DNA of 5,469 nt from Parachlamydia sp. Its GTDB lineage: Bacteria; Chlamydiota; Chlamydiia; Chlamydiales; Parachlamydiaceae. The stretch lies in assembly GCA_021298935.1 (NCBI GenBank), contig JAJTHR010000150.1, positions 1 to 5,469 on the forward strand, read 5' to 3'. The position numbers and the translations under genes are program-made. Below the pieces are notes generated by a model, which was not told where the DNA came from, did no database searches, and worked only from the letters and a program-made list of their open reading frames with translations. Shown one piece after another: positions 1-5,469 of this stretch. The number at the start of each line of letters is the position of its first letter. The first letter of the stretch is position 1.

Positions 1-138
1 AATTTGACTTGTGATCACCTTCATCTTTAAAAGATCTCTCCTTGTTGATATTCAAAGATATCAACTTCGAAAAGATCTTTTAAATCTGAAGCGCTGACAA
101 GTCAACTTTATGGTTTTATTTTTGGGAAATGGTATTAT
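1..138 (+). repeat. Left copy of 138-bp inverted repeat
   Basis: Pairs with 5330-5467 so that left position x matches right position 5468-x. Identity runs from AATTTGACTTGTGATCACC at the outer end to GGTATTAT (131-138) at the inner end, with one difference at base 102. Similarity stops abruptly after 138. The outer 105 bases form a nested palindrome. The inner 33 bases (106-138) are not palindromic but are shared with the right copy. The match may extend past base 1, since the right copy has two more bases (TA in this orientation) that cannot be compared. Confidence 0.97.
4..105. repeat. Nested imperfect palindrome (MITE-like hairpin), left copy
   Basis: The ends TTGACTTGT (4-12) and ACAAGTCAA (97-105) are exact reverse complements. 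Inside them TTCA (20-23) pairs with TGAA (87-90), TTTAAAAGATCT (26-37) with AGATCTTTTAAA (73-84), and GTTGATAT (44-51) with ATATCAAC (58-65) around the 6-base loop TCAAAG. In all 33 base pairs are possible, broken by three internal bulges (13-19/91-96, 24-25/85-86, 38-43/66-72). As DNA it resembles a MITE with terminal inverted repeats. As RNA it would fold into a long stem that could act as a terminator or stability element. Confidence 0.9.
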
Positions 139-318
139 TTGTAAAAAAAGCATTCGCCAGGTTAAGGCAATGTCGAATTTAAATTCTTCATAATAATGAT
201 CAACTAATGCGTCTTTTTTCTCGTCAGGTATTAATGAATAAATTTTTCTATAAATTTCAAATTCTTTCCAATACTTACAATGTCTTTTTTTCTTTAAATA
301 GACTCTTTTTTTTAACTC
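61..318 (-). pseudogene. Decayed coding remnant running into the left inverted repeat
   Basis: On the minus strand one frame is open from 318 to the TGA at 61-63, following in-frame stops upstream, and it has no ATG at its upstream end. The part outside the repeat reads like real protein, with segments such as KYWKEFEIYRKIYSLIPDEK and ALVDHYYEEFKFDIALTW. That is unusual for chance in such AT-rich DNA. From base 138 downward the frame continues through the inverted repeat (IIPFPKNKTIK, then a basic tail), so its present C-terminus is repeat-encoded. It may be the 3' part of the same broken gene as 275-537, joined by a frameshift in the A-rich tract near 285-300. I do not recognise the family. 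Confidence 0.5.
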
Positions 319-537
319 CTATTAAATGGTTTTTAATTACCAAATAGTTATCTTTAACACTCTTTTGATATATTAACTACTCATTCCATTCAGTTTCCAA
401 AATCAATTTTCTTAACGAGTTAAAAGGGCCGAAATCTTCTACTTCCAAAAGATAAAGGTGTCTGGCAATTATTCTTATAAATTTTCTATTTCTTCAGAAA
501 TTATAAAATTTGTGTTATTTAGCTTTTATTGAACCAT
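275..537 (-). pseudogene. Decayed gene remnant with stops and a frameshift
   Basis: Minus-strand reading from an ATG at 535-537 gives MVQ, a TAA stop (526-528), then KLNNTNFIISEEIEN. A one-base frame change around 481 leads into FIRIIARHLYLLEVEDFG and PFNSLRKLILETEWNE, then a TAG stop at 377-379. The same frame continues with LIYQKSVKDNYLVIKNHLIG to a TAA at 275-277. The protein-like quality on both sides of each lesion suggests one small gene broken by at least two stops and one frameshift. A further frameshift would join it to the 61-318 remnant. It is oriented opposite to the exporter operon. The family is not recognised. Confidence 0.5.
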
Positions 538-549
538 AATTAATAATTT

Positions 550-759
550 TTATAGAAATTCTGCTAAATTTACTTTTTCTTCACCTTTGTGTGTATGCTT
601 GAATACTGTGCATCCAAGAGTAGTGATTTTAGTGAAAAGTACATTTAATCCGTTAATAGACTGGATATCAGAATGAAAGGGGATCGGATAATAGTTTTTA
701 ATAAGACCCAACAAACAAATATTATGAATTATAACATCCTTGATATAATTTATACTATC
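550..759 (-). pseudogene. Start-less coding remnant, 69 codons
   Basis: A minus-strand frame is open from 759 (just after an in-frame TAA at 760-762) to a TAA at 550-552, with no ATG at its head. It reads NICLLGLIKNYYPIPFHSDI, then SINGLNVLFTKITTLGCTVF, and ends KHTHKGEEKVNLAEFL. Sixty-nine sense codons with varied, protein-like composition in DNA this AT-rich suggest the 3' end of a former gene that lost its front. It lies directly upstream of the 275-537 remnant on the same strand, and may be a separate gene or an earlier part of the same one. I do not recognise a family, and function is unknown. Confidence 0.45.
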
Positions 760-864
760 TTATGAAATAATTTTTATTTATTAAAGTTAAGATGTAATTA
801 AGATTTTTTTCTTCCTTTAAAATGCTTTTTTTTGTAACGAAGGTCATTTACCTGCGAGTGAACC

Positions 865-2016
865 ATGCTACTGCTTGCCTTGAAAATGTTGATCGGAAAT
901 AAGTCCTCCTGCATTGGGATTATTTTTGGCGTTTTTCTATCGACGTTATTGATCTCCCAGCAATCGGCCATTTTTTTGGGCTTGATCACCAGGTCCTACC
1001 GCATGATAACAGATATCCCCGCACCGAATGTCTGGGTGGTAGATCCTGCCACTGAAAGCGATGACCGTTTCAGGGCCATGCCTGATGCCTTTTTAGACAT
1101 TGTGCGCAGCACTGAAGGGATTGAGTGGGCCATGCCTATCGGCCGCTCAAGCGTTTCGCTCATTACACCGACAGGCATTTTTGAAATTTGCCGTCTTTAC
1201 GGCGTGGATGATGCAACGCTTGTCGGCGCCCCCGCCCAAATAATCGAAGGCGATGTGCAGGATTTAAGAAGAGAGGGAGGCATTATAGTCGATGTCTATT
1301 CCGCCAATGACTCGCTCGCTTCCAGAAGCAAAAATGGTGAATTGATTCCCTTGAAAGTAGGCGATGAGTTAGAAATAAACAGCAGGAGGGCGGTCGTGGT
1401 GGGAATTTGCCAAATTACGCAGGGCTTCTATCCTCAGCCGATTATTTTTACCACCTTTTCGCAATTTCGCGCATTTAATCCCTCCCTCGTCAACTCGCTG
1501 GCCTACATTGCCGCTAAAACATCCCAGGAAGCCGACTTTGATCAAGTCATCGGTCAGATTAAACGCCACCCGTCTCTGCATGCCATGAGCAAAGAGCAGT
1601 TCCGGGATAGCATCGTCCGTTCTTTTTTAAAAACAGGCATTTTAATCAATTTCGGCCTGTCTGTTGCGCTTGGCATCATTATCGGATTTTCCATTGCCGG
1701 CCAGCTTTTTTACAGTATGACGCTGGAAAATATGATGTATTACGCTTTGATCAAATCGGTAGGGGGAACAAATCGTATGGTCTTTTCCATGATCATCCTG
1801 CAAGCCATCGTCGCAGCAATTATTGGATTTTTGCTTGGAATAGGAACGACGCTGCTATGGGGGCAGGCTATCCAGGGAACAACGCTTGCTTTTCTCTTTC
1901 CCTGGCAGCTATTAGCATTGACAGGATTGATCATTTTAGTCATATGCCTATTTACTGCCGGATTAAGTATTTATAAAATTTCCCATACCGATCCTAAAGT
2001 GTTGATGGGTAACTAA
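865..2016 (+). CDS. ABC exporter permease, FtsX/DevC (MacB-like) family
   Basis: Inner-membrane subunit of an ATP-driven exporter, 383 aa, the usual size for DevC-type permeases. It has the FtsX/MacB layout: one membrane helix near residues 16-38, a large periplasmic domain (about 45-250, with NVWVVDP at 56-62), then three C-terminal helices near 257-284, 305-332 and 346-371. The cytoplasmic stretch LIKSVGGTNRMV (295-306) is the expected ATPase-contact loop of this fold. The start is ATG 865: the frame is closed just upstream by TGA at 859-861, and MLLLALKMLIG fits the family's N-terminus. The ribosome site is weak (GAG at 855-857; GAAGG at 839-843 is too distant). The stop overlaps the ATPase start as TAATG. 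Homologues act with a separate ATPase, adaptor and outer-membrane channel, all encoded directly downstream. Substrate unknown. Confidence 0.9.
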   Translation: MLLLALKMLIGNKSSCIGIIFGVFLSTLLISQQSAIFLGLITRSYRMITDIPAPNVWVVDPATESDDRFRAMPDAFLDIVRSTEGIEWAMPIGRSSVSLITPTGIFEICRLYGVDDATLVGAPAQIIEGDVQDLRREGGIIVDVYSANDSLASRSKNGELIPLKVGDELEINSRRAVVVGICQITQGFYPQPIIFTTFSQFRAFNPSLVNSLAYIAAKTSQEADFDQVIGQIKRHPSLHAMSKEQFRDSIVRSFLKTGILINFGLSVALGIIIGFSIAGQLFYSMTLENMMYYALIKSVGGTNRMVFSMIILQAIVAAIIGFLLGIGTTLLWGQAIQGTTLAFLFPWQLLALTGLIILVICLFTAGLSIYKISHTDPKVLMGN

Positions 2017-2702
2017 TGGAAAAAGCGCTTGTTCGATGCCATAGCATCACAAAAACATACGGAGAAGGCGACAATCAGGTTGAGGCACTAAAAGGAGTGG
2101 ACCTTTCTATTTATCAAAATGAACTCACTTTGCTAGTCGGCCCCTCAGGTTCAGGGAAAACGACCCTTCTTTCGATCATTAGCACGATTCTCTCCCCAGA
2201 TTATGGCGAGCTCTACCTAATGGACCATGAAATACACAAAATGAATGAGAAGGAAAAATCTGAATTTCGGAGAGATAAACTGGGCATTGTCTTTCAATCG
2301 CTTTTTTTGATTCCCTCCCTGACTGTCATTGAAAATGTCACTTTGCCTTTGATTGTGGCAGGAGCGCCCAGGGAAGCAGCCGTCGAGAAAGCACATGCCC
2401 TGTTACATCAGCTGCATATCGGCAACCGGGCCCATTGCCCCCCTTCCCAATTGTCGAAGGGACAGCAGCAGCGGGTTGCCATCGCAAGGGCCATGATCAA
2501 CGAATCAAAAATCATTGTCTGCGATGAACCGACAAGCGCTCTTGACCAGTTTACCGGTTCTGAAGTGATGAACCTATTAAAAGAATTGGCGATGAATCAT
2601 GAAAAAGCAGTGCTTGTCGTCACTCATGATCATCGCACGTTTTCTTATGCTAATCGTATCATTGAAATGAATGACGGAGCCATTAAAAGAGACAATCCAT
2701 GA
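2016..2702 (+). CDS. ABC transporter ATP-binding protein, DevA/LolD/MacB-like
   Basis: Cytoplasmic ATPase that powers the permease encoded just upstream; 228 aa, typical for a stand-alone nucleotide-binding subunit of this class. All core motifs are present: Walker A GPSGSGKTT (42-50), Q-loop Q94 in VFQSLFL, signature LSKGQQQR (146-153), Walker B IIVCDEP (166-172) with catalytic E171, D-loop SALD (174-177) and switch H204 in VTHDH. The signature has lysine in place of the usual first glycine of LSGGQ, a tolerated variation. The gene should therefore be active. Translation is probably coupled: its ATG shares a base with the permease stop, and its own TGA overlaps the adaptor start as ATGA. The family assignment is firm. 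The exact subfamily (DevA, LolD, MacB) rests on neighbours. Confidence 0.96.
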   Translation: MEKALVRCHSITKTYGEGDNQVEALKGVDLSIYQNELTLLVGPSGSGKTTLLSIISTILSPDYGELYLMDHEIHKMNEKEKSEFRRDKLGIVFQSLFLIPSLTVIENVTLPLIVAGAPREAAVEKAHALLHQLHIGNRAHCPPSQLSKGQQQRVAIARAMINESKIIVCDEPTSALDQFTGSEVMNLLKELAMNHEKAVLVVTHDHRTFSYANRIIEMNDGAIKRDNP

Positions 2703-3763
2703 AAAGAACTTACTTTTACCTTCTCGCGGGCCTCGCCCTTGCTTTTCTTGTTTTAATATTTTTTATGCTGCTCAATCAAGGGTCAGCACCCCCGCCTGTC
2801 AGTAAATCTGAGACGCATTCAATTTCCCCATTTCCCTCCTCGATTTCTGCTTTAGGGGTCGTAAAGGCAGGGAGTGAAAATATCATGATAGGGACGCCTG
2901 TCAACCGTCTGGTTCAAACCATCTTCGTCTCGGTCGGAGATACGGTTGTAAGGGGAGATCCCCTTTTTAAACTGGATGACAGGGATCTGGAAGCTGATCT
3001 GCGAACTCAAAAAACAGCTTATGAAATTGCTGTTGCCGAACTAAAAAAATTAGAGGTGCTCCCACGCCCGGAAGATCTGTTTACTGCCGAAGCTGATTTG
3101 CAGAATGCCGCCATCGAAAAGGAACAGACTGAAAGGCGTTATAACTTGACGCAACGTCTAAGCGATCCGAGGGCCTTAAGTCAGGATGACATCAGCAAAC
3201 GCTTTGCCACGTATAAACAAGCAGAAGCAAAATGGGAGCAGGCTAAGGCTCATTTGTCAAAAGTGAAGGCGGGGACCTGGGAGCCCGACCTTGAAATCGC
3301 CGAGCTGAAAGTCCAGCAAGCGAAAAACCAGGTCATGAAAGTCCTGACTGAAATTGACAGGATGAACGTGCGCTCACCAATCGATGGGAAAGTGCTGCAA
3401 ATTAAAATTCACGAGGGAGAGCTCCCCACAATTAGTAATACTCCTTTGATGGTCATTGGAAATATTGAAGAAAAAAAACTCGAGGTGAGCATTAACCAAT
3501 TTAATGCGAGCAATTTTAACCCCAAAGCCTCTGCGGTCGCTTATCTACAGGGGGATTCCTCGCATGAATATCCGCTTGAATTCGTAAAACTGGAACCTTA
3601 TCTGGTCAGCAAACAGCATGTGGCGAGCAATCTGGCCGAAAAAGTGGACACGCGGGTTCTTCAGGTGACCTATCGTTTCAAAGACACCCCGTCCAACCTT
3701 TATGTCGGGCAGGTGATGGATGTTTTTATTGATACGTCGAAGGATCACGGCCATGAACCTTAA
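2699..3763 (+). CDS. Periplasmic adaptor (membrane fusion protein), DevB/HlyD family
   Basis: Links the inner-membrane ABC pump to the outer-membrane channel. The 354-aa protein has an N-terminal membrane anchor (about 7-25) with the rest periplasmic. The first lipoyl half follows (about 62-101, containing VGDTVVRGDPLFKLDD), then a long alpha-helical hairpin rich in A, E, K and Q (about 101-222), then the second lipoyl half RSPIDGKVLQIKIHEGE (225-241), then beta-barrel and membrane-proximal parts. The order lipoyl-hairpin-lipoyl is diagnostic of the family, and PRPEDL at the hairpin start (122-127) is common in ABC-type adaptors. Its ATG overlaps the ATPase stop (ATGA), with AGAGA at 2688-2692 as a likely ribosome site. 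Its 3' end overlaps the channel gene by 11 bases. MacA-like is the alternative label. Confidence 0.93.
   Translation: MKRTYFYLLAGLALAFLVLIFFMLLNQGSAPPPVSKSETHSISPFPSSISALGVVKAGSENIMIGTPVNRLVQTIFVSVGDTVVRGDPLFKLDDRDLEADLRTQKTAYEIAVAELKKLEVLPRPEDLFTAEADLQNAAIEKEQTERRYNLTQRLSDPRALSQDDISKRFATYKQAEAKWEQAKAHLSKVKAGTWEPDLEIAELKVQQAKNQVMKVLTEIDRMNVRSPIDGKVLQIKIHEGELPTISNTPLMVIGNIEEKKLEVSINQFNASNFNPKASAVAYLQGDSSHEYPLEFVKLEPYLVSKQHVASNLAEKVDTRVLQVTYRFKDTPSNLYVGQVMDVFIDTSKDHGHEP
3739..3743 (+). promoter_or_regulatory. Ribosome binding site deciding the NodT start
   Basis: GAAGG lies 9 bases before ATG 3753, inside the end of the adaptor gene. This start places a lipoprotein signal peptide exactly at the N-terminus. 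The longer in-frame start at ATG 3720 would add an 11-residue arginine-rich extension (MFLLIRRRITA) before it and is less plausible. Confidence 0.6.
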
Positions 3764-5213
3764 GCCCTTTGCCCTGTTGTTTCTTTTTCTGGCCGGCTGT
3801 ACGCTTCCCGCTCCCTATACGCCGCCGCACATCGATATGCCTTGCCAATGGTCAAGCGATCTGGAAGACGGGATGCGGGATGAGCAGAATCAATGTTTTA
3901 ACTGGTGGGAAGCCTTAAACGATCCCTTGCTTAATCGTTTAATGGATGAAGCGGCTGCGCAAAATAAGGATCTGGCCATTGCGGGAACCCGCCTGCTGGA
4001 AGCACGAGTAGCATTAAAGGGAAAAGCCTATCGTTATTTGCCGCATGTCGATGGATCCTTCATGGTAGGCCATCTAAACCTGCATAACAATAAAGCTCTT
4101 TGCGATCTTGTAGCTCCCTGTTCCCCTTGCCGCAAAAAAAGCCGTGCGCTCAACTTGAATTTCTTTGAACTCGGTTTTGATGTTGATTGGGAAATCGATT
4201 TGTTTGGCACCGGCCAATTTGAAAAAAGAGCTGCGGAGGCCCGCTTGGATGCCTCCAACGATCAATTTGAAGGGGTGTTTGTCACCCTTTCTGCTGAAAT
4301 CGCCCGCCATTATGTGGAGCTGCGCGGAGCTCAGCTGCGGCTTGATTTAATTGAACAAACAATGGCAGCGCAAAAAGAGCTGCTTGGCCTCACAAAGGAC
4401 TTGGTGAAGGCAGGAGATTCCGATGCGATTGCAGCTTCGCAAGTGGAAGAGCAGTACTGGACGCTCGCTGCTGAACAACCCCTGCTTGAACTCGCCATTC
4501 AAAAGACGAAGCACCGTCTTTCAATCCTTTTAGGACTCAACCCCGGTGAGTTAGCGTGCGAATTAAGCCTGCCCGGATTTCTGCCTGCCCTCCCCTATGA
4601 TAAGCCCATCGGCATTCCTTCCGACCTATTAAGGAGGCGTCCGGACGTGCGGGCCGCCGAAAGAACCTTGGCCGCTGCCTATGAAGAAATAGGGAGCGCC
4701 GAAGCAGAATTTCTACCCCGCTTCTCATTGAAAGGTTTTGTGGGAGATGTGACAACCCGAAGCCAGGATCTTTTCAATCCGGCAAAAAGCGGCCTCTGGT
4801 GGGCAGGCCCCCAAGTATTAGCGCCCCTATTTAACAGCCATCTGATCAAACAGCATGTCGAGTTGAATAAAATTCAAGCGAGAAGAGCTCTCTTTACCTA
4901 TCAAAAAACAGTATTGGAAGCATTGGAAGAGGCAGAAAACGCCCTTGCAGCCTTCCATGCAGAAATGGAACGGGGGCGCTATTTGCAGCAGGCAATCGGA
5001 TCGGCAAAGAAAACGCATGCTTTAACCTATGATCTTTACCACCAGGGATTCAAAAGCTACAGTGACACACTTTTGTCGCAACGCAACTTGTTCAATGCTC
5101 AAAGTGCATCCATACAAGCAGAAGTCAACAGTCTCGTCCACTTCATTATTCTCTATAAAGCTCTAGGGGGCGGGGGGGGATTGCGATGCCAAGCAGATTG
5201 CTATTCCCCCTAA
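3753..5213 (+). CDS. Outer-membrane efflux lipoprotein, NodT/RND-OMF (TolC-like) family
   Basis: Outer-membrane channel of the tripartite exporter, 486 aa from ATG 3753. It starts with a lipoprotein signal and lipobox LAGC, so C16 is the predicted lipidated residue. Both halves of the OMF duplication are visible: FNWWEALNDPLLNRL (49-63), ELGFDVDWEIDLFG (139-152) and IARHYVELRGAQLRL (183-197) in the first; SDLLRRRPDVRAAERTLAAA (290-309) and LPRFSLKGFVGD (321-332) in the second. Between the first pair lies a putative exposed loop with C117, C123 and C126. NodT proteins usually end near LYKALGGGW. Here ALGGGGG is followed by LRCQADCYSP, encoded across a long G tract, so the tail may be frameshifted. 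It is last in the operon and overlaps the adaptor gene by 11 bases. NodT homologues usually serve RND pumps; the neighbours here indicate an ABC pump. Confidence 0.94.
   Translation: MNLKPFALLFLFLAGCTLPAPYTPPHIDMPCQWSSDLEDGMRDEQNQCFNWWEALNDPLLNRLMDEAAAQNKDLAIAGTRLLEARVALKGKAYRYLPHVDGSFMVGHLNLHNNKALCDLVAPCSPCRKKSRALNLNFFELGFDVDWEIDLFGTGQFEKRAAEARLDASNDQFEGVFVTLSAEIARHYVELRGAQLRLDLIEQTMAAQKELLGLTKDLVKAGDSDAIAASQVEEQYWTLAAEQPLLELAIQKTKHRLSILLGLNPGELACELSLPGFLPALPYDKPIGIPSDLLRRRPDVRAAERTLAAAYEEIGSAEAEFLPRFSLKGFVGDVTTRSQDLFNPAKSGLWWAGPQVLAPLFNSHLIKQHVELNKIQARRALFTYQKTVLEALEEAENALAAFHAEMERGRYLQQAIGSAKKTHALTYDLYHQGFKSYSDTLLSQRNLFNAQSASIQAEVNSLVHFIILYKALGGGGGLRCQADCYSP
5166..5179 (+). repeat. G-rich homopolymer tract (G5-C-G8) near the 3' end of the NodT gene
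   Basis: Five G, one C and eight G sit at the codons for the terminal glycine run (GGGGG). Loss of one G would give a tail starting DCDAKQIAIPPK, with a TAA a few bases beyond the present stop. Gain of one would extend the frame to a TAG about 20 bases beyond it. Such tracts are prone to slippage and to sequencing or assembly error. Confidence 0.8.
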
Positions 5214-5329
5214 ATAACTTGACACTTTCCTAGCTCCCCCTCTCTAAGTTTTAAAAATTATTTTACATAAAGTTGTTTGTAAATTATATTTTTTAAAATT
5301 TATATCCAAGCTTAGAGACAAGTAGAATT

Positions 5330-5467
5330 ATAATACCATTTCCCAAAAATAAAACCATAAAGTTGGCTTGTCAGCGCTTCAGATTTAAAAGATCTTTTCG
5401 AAGTTGATATCTTTGAATATCAACAAGGAGAGATCTTTTAAAGATGAAGGTGATCACAAGTCAAATT
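5330..5467 (-). repeat. Right copy of 138-bp inverted repeat
   Basis: Reverse complement of 1-138 with one difference (G5366, against T102). Its inner end ATAATACC starts at 5330, 117 bases after the NodT stop. The spacer 5214-5329 is AT-rich, shows no similarity to the sequence inside the left copy, and contains no gene or convincing terminator that I can see. Two bases (5468-5469) lie beyond the comparable part. Confidence 0.97.
5363..5464. repeat. Nested imperfect palindrome (MITE-like hairpin), right copy
   Basis: Same nested palindrome as the left copy, in inverted orientation: TTGGCTTGT (5363-5371) against ACAAGTCAA (5456-5464), then the same internal arms around a loop centred near 5414. 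The outer arm carries the only substitution: G5366 replaces the base that would pair with T5461, leaving a G-U wobble in + strand RNA. Lying downstream of the operon, the hairpin may also end its transcription, though no T-run immediately follows it within the window. Confidence 0.88.
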
Positions 5468-5469
5468 TA

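Larger units (their letters stand above)
1..5467. mobile_element. Putative transposase-less cargo unit bounded by 138-bp inverted repeats
   Basis: Seen: bases 1-138 are the reverse complement of 5330-5467 with a single mismatch (T102 against G5366). Everything between is an exporter operon plus decayed coding remnants. Known: long near-identical inverted repeats around passenger genes are typical of transposons, and palindromic MITE-type ends can be mobilised in trans by a transposase acting on related ends. Inferred: the whole block could move as one non-autonomous unit. No transposase or recombinase gene lies inside, and both outer borders lie at the window edge, so neither a target-site duplication nor the true outer ends can be verified. 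Two copies of a dispersed repeat that happen to flank the operon is the alternative. Confidence 0.45.

Noticed and set aside
740..766. Possible promoter: TTGATA (740-745) and TATAAT (744-749) upstream of the operon
   Set aside because: The two hexamers overlap, so they cannot serve one promoter. With TTGATA as -35 the only downstream partner is a poor TATGAA at 15-base spacing, and such boxes are expected by chance in DNA this AT-rich.
798..850. Minus-strand tail NDLRYKKKHFKGRKKS ending at 798, resembling a basic protein C-terminus
   Set aside because: It lies in AT-rich, A-tract-rich DNA where lysine-rich frames arise easily. Upstream the frame runs antisense into the permease gene. It is too short to assign to a transposase or any family.
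3720..3752. Longer NodT start at ATG 3720
   Set aside because: It would add MFLLIRRRITA ahead of a well-formed lipoprotein signal peptide, and it lacks a good ribosome site. ATG 3753 with GAAGG upstream fits better.
4034..4310. Minus-strand open frames inside the NodT and other operon genes
   Set aside because: They are antisense shadows of clearly homologous + strand genes, with no recognisable protein features.
5164..5213. Possible terminator stem between TAGGGGG and CCCCCTA around the NodT stop
   Set aside because: The stem is about seven pairs with a loop of more than 30 bases and no following U-run, so it is not convincing as an intrinsic terminator.
5280..5302. AT-only hairpin TAAATT/AATTTA downstream of the operon
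   Set aside because: It contains no G-C pairs and would be too unstable to act as a terminator. It is expected by chance in this AT-rich spacer.

Overview
The window is a four-gene export operon on the + strand (865-5213), enclosed by a long pair of inverted repeats lying at the two edges of the window (1-138 and 5330-5467, 137 of 138 bases identical). The genes encode an FtsX/DevC-like ABC permease, its DevA/LolD/MacB-like ATPase, a DevB/HlyD-type periplasmic adaptor, and a NodT-type outer-membrane efflux lipoprotein. Together these form a complete ATP-driven tripartite exporter (inner membrane, periplasm, outer membrane) of the DevBCA/MacAB-TolC type. The genes overlap or abut (TAATG, ATGA, then an 11-base overlap), so they are almost certainly one transcript with coupled translation. 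The substrate cannot be read from the sequence.

The left flank (139-864) is very AT-rich and holds no intact gene. On the minus strand it contains long stretches that still read as protein but are broken by stops and frame changes. These look like remnants of one or more decayed genes (550-759, 275-537, 61-318). The last runs into the left inverted repeat. The right flank (5214-5329) is a short AT-rich spacer before the right repeat.

Each inverted repeat is itself a nested imperfect palindrome of 102 bases (4-105; 5363-5464), MITE-like, plus a shared 33-base asymmetric inner extension. No transposase is visible. The most interesting reading is a transposase-less, repeat-bounded cargo unit carrying a complete exporter. 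The sharp base-composition change between the operon (close to half G+C) and its flanks (about a fifth to a third G+C) agrees with foreign origin.

The host is a Gram-negative (diderm) bacterium, because it has an outer-membrane lipoprotein channel and periplasmic adaptor. The AT-rich, pseudogene-laden flanks suggest a reduced or host-associated genome. An amoeba symbiont such as a Parachlamydia-like chlamydia is a guess from general appearance, not something the sequence proves. No tRNA, rRNA, CRISPR or recognisable insertion sequence is present.
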